NCBI GenBank assembly: GCA_030280995.1
Contig: JASXTE010000002.1
Span: forward strand, 20,162,683 to 20,226,682
Origin: Hemileia vastatrix
Lineage: Eukaryota > Basidiomycota > Pucciniomycetes > Pucciniales > Zaghouaniaceae
Reading direction: 5' to 3'
DNA: 64,000 nucleotides
The stretch's first letter is position 1. Each line of letters begins with the position of its first letter. Below the pieces are notes generated by a model, which was not told the origin of the DNA, did not search any database, and saw nothing but the letters and a program-made list of their open reading frames with translations. A program made the translations under genes and the position numbers. Shown piece by piece: positions 34,369 to 45,555 of the stretch.

Positions 34369-34985
34369 ATGTGATTTCAGAAAATATGCAATTTCATGTT
34401 GAGCTGGTGAAAGAAAACCAATGAGCCATCCAAAAAAAAAATTTCACCATAAATTCCAAAAAAAAATGAATATGCAACAAACCAAAATACCAACCCAAGT
34501 GAATGAAGTACACAAAGAGGACATTTGGAGAGTACAAATTAATATGGGAAAGAAAGGGATGATGTGGCCAACATGTGGTTTTGAAAAAAAAATCATGAAA
34601 AAAGTGCTGATTTGAGGTCAGAACTGACACCCATAGAAAATTTATTAAGAAGTAGAAGAAATAAGTAAAAAAGAATGTAAACATGCCTGGTCAAAATATT
34701 GAAAATGTCAGGAAGGGGTGTGTGCCGAGGATTGATGGGTAGGTAGTGAGGAAGGTCAGTGTGTCACATGTGACAGGGATGGGGTAAGAAAGGAAGGGAT
34801 GTTTTGTGGCCAAAATGTGGTTGTGAAAAAAAACGGGAAAAAAGTGCTGATTTGAGGTCATAACTGACACCCTTTTTTGAAATAAGTGACTTTTTTGCAA
34901 AATTTAAGTGCTGATTTGTAAGTGCTGATTTGGTTTGAAATCCGCACTTAAGTTAAGTGCGGATTTGCCAGAACTGACACCCCCT
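34369..34985 (+). mobile_element. Element 1, right part (family 1 subterminal region)
   Basis: The outer 617 bp of element 1, the inverted counterpart of 30639-31255. It contains several copies of AAATCAGCACTT and CCGCACTTAAGTTAAGTGCGG, a palindrome just inside the TIR. These iterated motifs are probable binding sites of the transposase or Myb-like protein. Confidence 0.88.
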
Positions 34986-34994
34986 AATACATGT

Positions 34995-35340
34995 AGTTAC
35001 GTTGTATTTACTCATCTTGTGCTCATATCTTTCTGCTCATTTGTTTTCTTTACTTTATAGGTTAGTTTCTGATCCCGTAATATTGTCTTAGATATCTTTG
35101 CTTACTGGATCATATAACTATAAAGGTTAGTATCTACACACGTATAAATGCAATACAATTATCTTGTGCTCATATCTTTCTGCTCATTTGTTTTCTTTAC
35201 TTTATAGGTTAGTTTCTGATCCTGTAATATTGTCTTAGATATATTTGCTTACTGGATCATTTAACTATAAAGGTTAGTTTCTGATCCCATAATATTGTAT
35301 TAGATATCTTTGCTTACTGGATCATATAACTATAAAGAAA
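34995..35340 (+). repeat. ~150-bp direct repeats
   Basis: TCTTGTGCTCATATCTTTCTG recurs at about 35018 and 35162, followed by GGTTAGTTTCTGATCC, then TTGCTTACTGGATCAT. A third partial unit starts near 35270. No similarity to the transposons in this window was seen. Confidence 0.75.
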
Positions 35341-36011
35341 ACAAATTCTAACTTGCACAGATCACAATACAACGAAAGATAAATAATCTTTTTTGTATGG
35401 GGTTTAGAAGTAGAAAACCAGAGAGATGCTAACAACAGACAAGCAAAAAAAGGAACATGGAAAAAGTCACAACTAGGGTCATGTACTGGGCTCAACCAGG
35501 GTCATTCCCTGAATCACACCTATAAGTTAACCCTGAAACCAAAAACTGAACCAGACGTCTGGTTTACCATTTTTTCCCCCTGTGTTGGAAAATAGGTTGT
35601 TAGGTGATGTGTGAAAGTATCAATCCGTCAATAAAAACTTGACATATACAATCGCCTGCAAATAATCACTGAAAAAAGTGACTATTTACGATGTACTGCA
35701 TAATATTATCAGAAAATATAATAAGAGGAATAGTAGCAGATAACTGAACAGGGAAAATTTCGTCATAATGGTCAAAAAAAGCATTTTGCCTATAAACTGC
35801 CAGCTTTTTGCTCTGACGACGTATAAATATTAGGGTTATTTTAAAATCAATCCAGGATTAGCTCGTAATTATTTTAAGATTAGTTTGAATTCAATCCAGG
35901 GCAACCACAATTTTGTTTGACATCTAAGCAGATCTACCATTGAGTGAATAATACCAACTCCTTTGTTGCCTCATTTGAAGAATATTTTTAATTGCTTTAT
36001 TGAAGGCTATG
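35341..36011. other. 3' flank of the host gene, no gene seen
   Basis: Mixed-composition unique sequence downstream of the secreted-protein gene. Nothing recognised in either strand. Confidence 0.5.
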
Positions 36012-37818
36012 TTATTCACTTGACATTTGTAGCTGATGAAATTTTCTTTTTTGTCCTGCTTTGTACATTCCTGATAAGGTATTTCTCATCTTTTGTGCAG
36101 GAAGTTTTATACTACTCAAATGTGAAAATTTCAAACCACCGGGATCTTCAGTTTTAATTTTAAGATCCGATCGATTCACTGTCATGTCGTTTGATTTGAG
36201 GTACATTTTGAGTTGGTTTTGAAACAAATTCTGAAAATTTAAATCTACTGTCTTCATACTCGAGCAGTCAGTAATGGTTGGTATTCGATTGGAAAGGGTT
36301 GGAAAAACCTTGTGATATATTGTTGATATCGACTGGCTTAGGGCCTGCGACTTCCTACTTCTCCATTCTAACTGGTTTGTAAGCATGATCAGGAAAAGAA
36401 TTCGAAATCGAACTTGTTCATTTGTAATGTTTTCAAGAGACGTGCGCGAGGATAATCTGAATTTTTTATTTCTTTGAACCAAAAATCTCAGCTCTTCCTC
36501 AGTGGTATTCAGTAACCAATCTGACATGAGAACCTCAAGTCTTTCGTAAATGTCTCGTCTTTTCTGCTGTGTAATTGACTCCAAAGGGACAAACTTCAGG
36601 AACTGTTCAACAAAATCAATACAGCGGATCGCGAGACTTGCATCAAGACCTTGTTCCATAAGTTTCAATGTTCCACTATATGCTCTCCAATAAATGATGT
36701 CATCGTCTTTAAACTCAGAGTTGGCATGGTTAAATAACTGTAATCTAAAGATGATTCTTTGGATGTCTTGAAAAAGCAGCATTTGTGCAATTATGGCTTT
36801 CTCTTGTGTGAAAGAGATGCCACATAAACGCAAAAGAAAATTTTCTATTCCCTCATAATAAATCTTATAAATTTCGAAAGGTCCTTTTTCGTAGATATGT
36901 GTTTTATCAGTTGGTGAATGTGAAAACACTTTATCCGACATTTGATAAATTATTTCCAGATTTCTTTGCAGCTTGCGAATTACTAGATGAGACGACTCAT
37001 TTCTCAATTGCTTCCACTCATCCGGCAGCTCTAATGCCATTTTTTTCCGCTTTGGGTAGGGTGACTTTTTAGCCATAGTCAAGCCCATTAATTTTCGATA
37101 GTAATAGCATATATTATGAAGATGTGCATTAAAGCAATCTTTTGGCTTTACTTCTTCCTTTTCTCCCCTGCTTGTGTCTGGTATAGATTGTTCATCCAAC
37201 GGGTCTTTAGAAATTGCACTACTTTTAAAGTGTGATGCGTGAGCTTGAACTTCTTCAATCTGTCCGCTGTGTTCAGAAAAGTTTGCCATGCCATATGTAT
37301 AATTAGGATACTCAAAAAGTAGTGAAGCTCCTTCTTGTTTCCTGGTATCACAGTGCTGAATTACTGGATTAATATTTTGATTTCCTTTAGTTCTTTAGGT
37401 GCAGATAACTAACCCAATGATGACTAGGCCCTTCCATGTTGCGTTGCATTACGGTGTCCTCAGTCCGGAAGTTGTGCTGAAGGAATAAATCTCATATTCA
37501 TAAGAAAATTTAAAGACTCTTATCTAGCTTACTCTGTCTTATATAACTGACCAGTTGTTGACTTGTTGATGGATCACGCCCAAGGTTCCAAATTTTTTCA
37601 TCTTGGGAATCTATCTTTTGATACTTATTTCTTCTTCCTTCTGTATCCTGATAATATGAAAGAGTACTCGCATTGAATTTCGGCCGATTGTTTGGGGGGG
37701 CCAAAGACAATTCCAGGTTAATATGTTCCTGTACTGGAATAATATGCTTGCCATGTGAGGGCTTCGCATCGCTGAATACTACTTTTAGTAACTGTATTAT
37801 TAGGAGGATGTTTAACAT
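36012..37818 (-). CDS. Candidate secreted rust-type protein, two exons (552 aa)
   Basis: Exon 1 is 37818-37533 and exon 2 is 37384-36012; a 148-bp intron with GTAAGC donor and CTAAAG acceptor joins them in frame (phase 1). I chose the ATG at 37818 because it gives MLNILLIIQLLKVVFSDA, a good hydrophobic signal peptide; an upstream in-frame Met would put 26 polar residues before it. The mature protein is hydrophilic and mostly helical-looking, with a KKSPYPKRKK basic patch and a mid-region rich in Phe, Leu and Ile. I recognise no domain, and no transmembrane segment beyond the signal is evident. Only two Cys residues are obvious in the C-terminal half. No frame damage is visible and the base composition is less AT-skewed than the surrounding transposons, so it is probably a host gene, possibly an effector-like or cell-wall protein; the function is unknown. 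Confidence 0.72.
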
Positions 37819-38533
37819 ATTGTGATGTGAACGACTTGGGTGACGAATCTTTACGGAAATCTTATCCTTTATCAAGCCAGAAAAAAAATGGTTCAAAAGA
37901 ACAAAAGATGTTATTTCTAAACAGTAGAATTTTAAAATCCTTGTCTGCCAATTCTCACCTTTTGAAGCATAGTCAAGTAATGATTTAAACAGCTGAGAAA
38001 GCCATTAAACGGGTTTCACTACTTCCAACTTAATTATTTCAAGATTGATGATAACACATAATTTAAAGCGGCTGTTGCAACCGAATATATTTATCACTGT
38101 GAGTGTAGGATGACAGCTCCAATTAGCACAGTAAATCCATTAATATGACAATGTGCCATTGGTTTGATATTTTGATTTAATGCCTTACATCTACTTTGAA
38201 TTGATCTACTAATTTTTCATTCTAATGTTGGAAGGAGAGTCATTCTATTGAAACCCACTTAGTCTGATAAAAATGGTAACTAGCGGTTCAAATCTTTAGC
38301 CCACTGAGGTCAATTTTTATATTCATGAGTTATGTTACCATCACTAACATGGTAATTGATTTGACGCAACCTTGAGAGGATAGATTAATCAAATGAAAAA
38401 TCAACGCTATCACAATTGTGAAGTTAATGGATTTCTGGCGCCCGTTCATTCTTTCTCAAAACAATTTACTTTAACAAGAATGAAACTTAGAGGCAAATCG
38501 CATTCAACAATCTATCACCGCAAAAAATCAAGT
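37819..38533. other. Upstream region of the host gene
   Basis: Presumed promoter region of the secreted-protein gene. No TATA box stands out and no other gene was recognised. Confidence 0.45.
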
Positions 38534-38710
38534 AGCACCTGCTAGCAGGTGCCTATCCCTATATTCAGTTTTGATTTAAGAGTAAATTTGATTTGATGTT
38601 GCGCGAGCTAGTGTGCTCATTGTTCAGTGCGCAGCCTTTACAGAAGAATTACAGCTGAGCTGAAATTGAGTTAAGACAAAGATAGGGATTGGCAACTGCT
38701 ATCAGGTGCC
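38534..38710. mobile_element. Small MITE-like element with palindromic ends (~177 bp)
   Basis: The left end AGCACCTGCTAGCAGGTGCC and following TATCCCTAT match the inverted right end GGCACCTGATAGCAGTTGCC and AATCCCTAT. The left end is itself an 18-base perfect palindrome centred on GCTAGC. No clear target duplication. Confidence 0.65.
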
Positions 38711-39277
38711 CATGTTTTTTTTCTGGTGTATGATAACAAAGAAACAAAAAAATGACAATCAAGAGAATATTCAATGCAGCCTTCCAGATTGTAAGACGAA
38801 TGACGTATGTATCAAAAGGTTGGGACGAAGTCAAGGTGATGATGTGTCACAGGTGTGTATCCTCAACTTTAGGGAAGAGTCTGCACTGCCTCCAAAAAGC
38901 TGTAGAGTGGAAAAAACCTTCTTGTAACAAGTTGAGCTGCGTACTCGCCAACAACGTTTAAAATTCACTTGCCAACTTGAAACCAAGAGAAGAATAATTG
39001 TTGCTTTCAATTTGACATTTAGACTCAACAATTATATTTGTAAATGACACTGTTACTTACAGGGACATCCGAAAAGGATGAAACAAAGATGAAAAAAATT
39101 CGAAAACTTTTTGACAACTTCAAGAACTGAGCTGCAGATTGTATTGGCAGGTGCATGCAAATTTTTTAGGACTGGGTCAATTTTTGCTCGTTTTTCCTCT
39201 TTTTCCCATTTCCCCCCGTCAATCATTTTCTTCCTTCCGTACTCATCCATATAATGTTTATGAAGTTGGAAGTCTCC
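38711..39277. other. Unassigned unique sequence
   Basis: Several short frames exist on both strands (for example about 65 codons starting at 39250 on the minus strand, rich in Lys at the start), but none has a recognisable domain, and no conserved copy is available for comparison. Confidence 0.4.
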
Positions 39278-39490
39278 GAAGAGCCTTTACAACAATGAAA
39301 TAGTCTTGAGAGTCTTTCTCAAAAGTCTTTATCTATGAGTGCGTCACCCACCTAGCAATAGATTAAGGCCACTCATGAGTGACATATATTGCACGTAATG
39401 ATAAAGTGTAAGAAGTACCTTTACAACAATGAAATAGTCTTGTAAGTCTTTCTCACAAGCCTTTTATCTATGAGTGCGCTACCAACCTGA
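39278..39490 (+). repeat. ~134-bp direct duplication
   Basis: CTTTACAACAATGAAATAGTC and the following TCTATGAGTGCG occur at about 39286-39345 and 39419-39478, diverged. They flank TAAGGCCACTCATGAGTGAC, a partial palindrome. Confidence 0.7.
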
Positions 39491-39754
39491 AGGAAGCGCA
39501 AAACTAACTAGGAATTAGAATACCGGAAAAGTAGAGATAGAGGAAAAGGTACTTCAACTAGAAATAGATTGAAGCCACTGGGCATATAAGATGATGATGT
39601 TCACTTTATATACCCCGGTGGTCTGTGCTCTATTGCTAGGGTCTGTGCCACACAATAACCGACACAGCGGGAAAACTGTGCACTAGACGCCTGGTGCTTT
39701 TTTTGGATTCATGCATGGATTCTGCCTGTGATTCTGGTTGTAACCCTGTCCCAG

Positions 39755-40144
39755 TGTTCCCTCCCCTGAGAGAAGACTACTACTAACACTAACACTAGCC
39801 TAAGGTGGGACTGACTATGCTAATACAGAAGTAAGACTAACTAGACTTTTAGGATTTGGGTCGAGAGGCAAGGAGGAGGAGCACCATGGGCTCTATGAAT
39901 TGTAATAGGTGGGAGAAGGAAATATTGCATAAGGGGTTTTTAAGGGGCAAGCGCCGTGGGGTGCTCCTCATCAGACAACTTATTTAGCAATCCAGTTACT
40001 TCTTAGTCTCTTGTGATAGTAACCCTCACTGTTGGCATCCCCAACATAGTCAGTCTATTTTATCTCGCTGCTGTATCAGCATAGTCAGTCCTGTCTCAGA
40101 CTAGTGTTAGTGCTAGTAGCAGTCCACCCTCCTAGGTCTTAACA
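39755..40144 (+). mobile_element. Gypsy-C 5' LTR (390 bp)
   Basis: Starts TGTTCCCTCCCC and ends GGTCTTAACA, so it has TGTT...AACA ends. Both ends carry CTACTACTAACACTAA-like sequence in inverted orientation. It extends further on its 5' side than the Gypsy-B LTR. Confidence 0.75.
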
Positions 40145-40189
40145 TTTTGTTCAATCTACAACTGGTACACTACAAAAGAGTCATTAACC

Positions 40190-41400
40190 CCTCAGGCCAA
40201 CCCAATGCAGCACTTCTCTCTGAAATGCAAGAGAAGATGGCATGCTTTCAAGAACAGAATGCAAGACTCATGTAATTTTTAGCAGAAGAAAAACACTCAT
40301 ATCACAACCCCACCAAAGCAGAGCTGGAAGCCACCAAAGCTGAAGTGCAGGCACCGCCTTTCAATGGTTCAAAGATTGCAGTCTCCATGATTTTTGATGG
40401 AAAATAAGGCCCCCACACAGATCAGTACACATGGAAGGTAAACCTTTATGTCCTACTGAATGCTCATCAATTCCCAGGTGAGCAATCAAAAAAATTATTT
40501 GCAATATTGTACCTCACAGACAAGGTGGCACACTGGGCAAGGCCATACACCAAAGAGCTCCTTGAAGATGCCAAGTCAGCAACAACTTTTTCCAGTACAT
40601 GGAAGCATTCAAATTAGCCTTTGATGATCCCAATGTGGCCACAACCTCAGAGCATGCACTCAATCAGTTGCAGAAGAAACACTCTGTTGTATAGTATGTG
40701 TCAGAATTCTGAGGCCATTCCAGCTATGTTAAAATGTGGGGAGAAGAAGCACTCATGTTTCATTTCAGAAATGGAATTTTTCCAAAAATATAAAACACTC
40801 TAATCAGATACCTGAATTCAACCTCTCTACTGGCGCTGATGGAGTTAGAAATTCAAATTTATAACAAGTTTACACATCAGCACATGGATGGGGTGAGTAG
40901 CTCCCACTACTGGTGCAACCATGCCCTATCAAGCAGGTCTGGCACTTGGGACCCAAATTACATGGATATTGATGCAGAAAACTCATGTGGCACTAGTGGA
41001 AGGAGAAGATAATCTGATGAGGAATACCAGAGGTGTATGAGCAAGGGTCTGCTCCTTCAATGTGGGAGAAGTGGTCATTTGGCCAGGGAGTATAGAGGGA
41101 AAATAAGGGTTATCAAAGTGGAGGATAGTGCAGAAAAGGCACAGGTAAAAGACAGCACTTGGGAGTGAAGGTTGTTCTCTCCTTAAGAGGATTAGAGGGG
41201 AGAGATAAGGGAGAGTCAGAAGTAGAATTATCAGCATGTAAGCCATTTGAAATAAATGATAATTATATTATACTGAACCTGCCTTTCATGACCCTTGATG
41301 CCACAACAAATATATGAGCCCTGCTGGACTGTGGGGCCACAGACTATTTTGTTTCCAACAAGTTTTTACAGAGAAAGAAAAAGAAAAAAGAATAATTGAA
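40190..41400 (+). pseudogene. Gypsy-C gag and protease start
   Basis: Reading across frameshifts: an N-terminal helical part (ALLSEMQEKMACFQEQNARL), then the Gag core (YLTDKVAHWARPYTKELL, FKLAFDDPN, YVKMWGEEALMFHFRNGI), then the knuckle LLLQCGRSGHLAREYRG, in which two of the ligands are lost, and the protease ALLDCGATDYFVSNKF. Several stops, for example in ARLM-TAA and DGK-TAA. Gag packs the RNA; here it is dead. Confidence 0.75.
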
Positions 41401-41580
41401 CCACCACAGGTGTCAAACACAGGAGTAAAAAAATCTGAACTAGAGGTCAAGTTCAGTTTTGTGACCCTATTTTATTCATGGGCACATTTCTGTGACAAAA
41501 CATGGAATTTCAATTTTTGGGCCAAGGGCATGACCTTAGGAGTAGCCATTTTAGAGCTCTTAATTTTTTTTGTCTGATGT

Positions 41581-42055
41581 TGTGGTAGTCAAAATTTTAT
41601 CATGGCACCTAAAAAACTCTTAACTGAATCTGAAATGATTTTTATGGTGATTGGAAAGGGCAATTTAATTTTATACTATTTTTAATTATTAAAAGAATGG
41701 ATGCTTTAATGCAAAAAATTGGTAAATTAATCAAGTCAAGGTAAAACATTTATTTAATGGATGAAAATTATACTTACAGGCTGGAAAATATATGGAAATA
41801 AAAGTCAGGAAACTCAAGAACCTTCAGAAATTTTCTTATAAATATAAATATTTTTCTTATATTTTTAATTATTTTATAAAGTTAAGTAAATATTTTTAAT
41901 ATTTGATAAATTAAAAAACTTTGATGATTTTTAGTTGGATGAATAGGACTGCATGGACTAAGAGAAATATTTTGAAATGTAAAGGAAAAGTAGCACTATC
42001 ATCTGCAATTTTTTAAATTTTTGATTAATTTTTTAGGGTTCTAATTGAGTCTGGA
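41581..42055. other. AT-rich sequence between Gypsy-C and the split LTR
   Basis: No coding sequence. It may be the 3' internal part of the element whose LTR begins at about 42056, but no polypurine tract is convincing. Confidence 0.4.
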
Positions 42056-42405
42056 TTTCAGCCAGGCTACTAGACTCACTAAGTAAATAATCAATTATTT
42101 ACTAGAGTAGAGCTATGCCTTTACTTCTCACATTATTAGTTATACTTACTTTATAAATTACTTATAATATTTTTAACTTAATTAATAAGTCAAATGAAGT
42201 AAATATATAATTCGAATTTTTCCTCATTTTTTTATTATTCCTTGAAAGCATCCTAATGACAGCTGAAAGAAAACTAAACTATAAAAATACTAAATATTAA
42301 ATCAAATATTTTATTTTACTTTGACATTTACAGAAACTTAAAATAAATCAAATAAATTATAATTAATATTGACATATATAGATAAATACTGTATATGAGT
42401 ACATT
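42056..42405 (+). mobile_element. Gypsy-A-type LTR, segment 1 of 3
   Basis: Begins TTCAGCCAGGCTACTAGACT, the Gypsy-A LTR start with a mutated TG. It follows the 5' LTR of Gypsy-A until element 3 interrupts it; ATT at 42403-42405 is the target copy. The LTR resumes at 51346 and 57583. Confidence 0.8.
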
Positions 42406-42756
42406 AGGGGGTATCAATGTTGACCGATCCGCAATTAAATTAATTGCGGAAAATAATCTGCATACCCCAATTATCTTCCGCAATTATTTATGCTAATAAT
42501 TGGGTTATTAGACACTTTACGTGTCAATGTTCACCTCTTATCCGACATTTATTTACTCAATTTTCCATAACCACATCTTGGACAACTTTCTGGATATCCC
42601 AGCCTTCTACCTTGCTGCGCACTTCCATTCTCATCCCATCCTGTTCATTCTATCCGCTCAGAATTTCTCCCCATTTCATCTATTTGATTCTTCTCCTTTT
42701 CATCTCGCTATCTCATCTGCTTGTTTCTGCTCCTTTTCATCTTCATTTATAATAAC

Positions 42757-44154
42757 ATGCCTCGTCATCCTAGATCTTCTCAAAGGCAGCTATCACCCAG
42801 TTGTTCTTCAATTCCCACTACTTCCTCTTTTCCCCGCTCAGCCAAGAAATCAAAGACTGTTCAATTAAAAAAAGATGATCATCTCATTCTTATCAACTGG
42901 CTGAAAACCAAATCTAACTATGATTCTTGTTTTGGTACTGAGTATGCCACTAAAGTAGGACGGCCCCCCACATCAAAAGTTAATGGCTATCTTCTAATGG
43001 CAAATGAATTACGCAATAAGACCAAGGGAAGGATTGATCTTTTGCCTAAACAGATGTCTGAACGCTTCAAGCATTATTGAGCAAAATACAAGAAGGCAAA
43101 GGCTCTTTCATCTTCCACTGGTTTTGGGGTTACTGACATTGATATAATTAAGGGTATAAAATCCATAGACAATAAACTTGATTCTTTATGTCCTTACTTT
43201 AAAGAGATGGATGCAATTTTTGGAGAGCGAGCGGATGTTAATCCTGTAAACATGTTGGATGGAGAAGATCCTATCTCCGAACATGATGTCGAAGCAAATC
43301 TTTTCCCATCCTCTTCCTCCACTCAAGCCTCCCCTCTTCTAAATTCTACGAATCTAGATAGCTTTGCTATTGATCCTATTGGCGATTTAACCCAACCCAA
43401 TCTAACTCAGGTCTGTTTCTTTTATCTTATCAATTCTATTTTTTTATTTACTTATATTTTTCTTATTTCTTAAAAGGCTGATGAACAAACCCAGGATCCT
43501 CAATCAACTGAGTCTGAAGCTAGTGACAATGATGAGGAGGAAAATGCTACGTTGAACAAAAAGAGAAGGGCTTCAACTAGTCTAAATTTCCTCTCCCAAA
43601 GAAGACAAAAAAGTGATACTTCATCACAAACACCTTTTTCTTCGATGGAACAGTTTTTAGAGAAACGTGATGCTGGTAAGTGATATCATACCTCTTATTA
43701 CTTTACTCTGCTTTTCTTCTACTTTATGTTAATTTTTATTCTCACTCTAGAACAAGTGGAAATTGCTAAAGAGACATTGAGCTTTGAAAAGAAGAAATAC
43801 GAGCTCTCTTTAAGGAGGGATGACAGAGTACAAGATTTGGAAGAGAGGAAGTATGAGCTCTCCTTACGGAAGGATGATCGGATCCAAGATTTGGAGGAGA
43901 AGAAGTTTGAGCTCTCTTTACAGAAGGATGGTAGGGCCCAAGATTTGGAGGAGAAGAAGTTTGAGTTAACTCTTAGTATTGAAAAATCCAAAAATAAGGA
44001 AAAAACACTCGAGCATCAAAACTTAATGGAACAGATGAAGTATAAGCATGATCTCCAAGAAAGTTCTAAAAAGAAAGATTTCTTGATCGAATGCATTAAA
44101 GCAAACAAATCTGTTGAAGAAATAGAACGTTTAATGAAATTTTTTGTTGACTAG
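42757..44154 (+). pseudogene. Myb/SANT-like DNA-binding protein (element 3)
   Basis: Three exons: 42757-43410, 43477-43675, 43751-44154, joined in phase by introns with GTCTGT and GTAAGT donors. ATG 42757 starts MPRHPRSSQRQ. Residues about 30-115 form a trihelix or Myb-like domain (HLILINWLKTKSNYDSCFG, GRPPTSKVNGYLLMANEL, LLPKQMSERFKHY, KYKKAKALSSSTGFGV) followed by LCPYFKEMDAIFGERADVNP, a pattern usual in the second protein of Harbinger elements. The middle is acidic with an NKKRR basic patch. The C-terminus is a coiled coil with four 18-residue repeats (ELSLRRDDRVQDLEER type). Such proteins bind the TIRs and bring transposase to the nucleus. One TGA at 43078-43080 replaces a CGA kept in element 4; otherwise intact. 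Confidence 0.8.
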
Positions 44155-44279
44155 TTTCTTTTATTTCTTTCTCACTTCATGTGTTCATATTTATTTGTAC
44201 ATAAATTTTACAATTATTTTCTGTATTTCTTGAAATATCGTATTTTAATGTTAAATATTCTTTTTTTAAATAAAATTTT

Positions 44280-44545
44280 CAAGTCTCCTTTGAAAATTTG
44301 ACAATCACCCACCCCTGGATTTTTTTGAAGTAAGGGGTGGGTATCACAAAAATTCTTTCATGTCATGAATCTTGAAAGTTTTATATGAAAATTTGGCTTT
44401 ACTACCCCCTGCATTTTACCGGTATCCTAAAAATTCTTACATGTCAAGAATTTCACAAGTCTTATAAAAAATTTTGGCACAACCCCCCATGGATTTTATT
44501 GAAGTAAGGGACGGGTATCACAAAAATATTTACAAGTCAAAAAAA
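44280..44545. repeat. AATAAA-bearing ~90-bp repeats (element 3)
   Basis: Three units with ATTTTATTGAAGTAAGG-type cores downstream of the Myb-like gene, inverted relative to 55330-55745. They probably end both convergent genes. Confidence 0.7.
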
Positions 44546-44937
44546 TTCTATATCTCACCACGCAATCGGGGGTGTCAGTTCTGGCAAATCCGCACTTAAA
44601 TTAAGTGCGGATTTCAAACCAAATCAGCACTTACAAATCAGCACTTAAATTTTGCAAAAAAGTCACTTATTTCAAAAAAGGGTGTCAGTTATGACCTCAA
44701 ATCAGCACTTTTTTCCCGTTTTTTTTCACAACCACATTTTGGCCACAAAACATCCCTTCCTTTCTTAACCCATCCCTGTCACATGTGACACACTGACCTT
44801 CCTTGCTACCTACCCATCAATCCTCGGCACACACCCCTTCCTGACATTTTCAATATTTTGACCAGGCATGTTTACATTCTTTTTTACTTATTTCTTCTAC
44901 TTTTTAATCTTTTTTCTTGTTATGTGCCAGTTTCATA

Positions 44938-45024
44938 ATGCCTCCCAGACATTCCAAATCTCAAAAGGTAACTCAAAAATCTGCTTTGTCACAAAAGTCT
45001 CCTCGTAAAGCAAGGATTACATAG
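44938..45024 (+). pseudogene. Truncated Myb-like gene start (element 6)
   Basis: 28 codons: MPPRHSKSQKVTQKSALSQK then SPRKARIT and a stop. The start resembles MPRHPRSSQRQ of the family 2 Myb-like gene and sits at the same distance from the TIR. The DNA-binding domain has been deleted. Confidence 0.55.
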
Positions 45025-45109
45025 AAAAAAAAATCAGTGACTTTTTCTATTACTTACAACTGTTTTTACAGAATTGAAAACTATGTTTCAGCTAATATTT
45101 TATGGAAGT

Positions 45110-45141
45110 GAACTCTGTTCTTCGCCCGAAGAACAGAGTTC
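45110..45141. repeat. 32-bp perfect palindrome
   Basis: Arms GAACTCTGTTCTTCG and CGAAGAACAGAGTTC with two central bases. It is the core of the 158-bp unit that is tandemly repeated at 48375-48972. Confidence 0.9.
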
Positions 45142-45555
45142 ATCCTCCTATTTTCACACTCTGTTTGCACCAATCTCCATCCCTTTCAATTCTATCAACA
45201 CATGCTTGTCTTCTCTCCCCATGCCTTTCGCTATCCTCCCAGCCCCATTGTATGCCATCCTCTTTTGATCCCCATTTCACCCCTCTCAACCTCTCCCAGA
45301 CCCTTTTCTTCATTTAAAATGCCTCAGAACCCTTAATCGTCCCTTCCAACTCTTTCCCAACCTTTGAGTGACTGAAAAAATATGCGTTTGCTGAAAATAT
45401 GCGATTTCATGTTGAGTTGATGAAAGAAAACACAGAGAGAAAAAAAAATAAGACTTTAACAGCAAATTCAAAAACCAAAAAAATATGCAAAAAAATTTAC
45501 CATTCTCAGTGAATAATACATGCAAATTGATAATTTGAAGAGAAAGAGAAAAAAA

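Larger units (their letters stand above)
39755..41580 (+). mobile_element. Gypsy-C: 5' fragment of a chromovirus-type element
   Basis: A full-looking LTR (39755-40144) is followed by gag and the start of protease on the plus strand. Homology ends near 41580, before any RT. Same family as Gypsy-B by LTR, zinc knuckle and protease sequence, in opposite orientation. Confidence 0.8.

Noticed and set aside
27506..34985. One large palindromic element with 600-bp inverted ends
   Set aside because: The inner TIRs with AAT copies show two nested elements; rejoining the outer parts gives a normal 3.75-kb element.
38706..39250. Short frames on both strands in the host island
   Set aside because: 60-75 codons, overlapping, without domain, splice partner or second copy for comparison; kept only as unassigned sequence.
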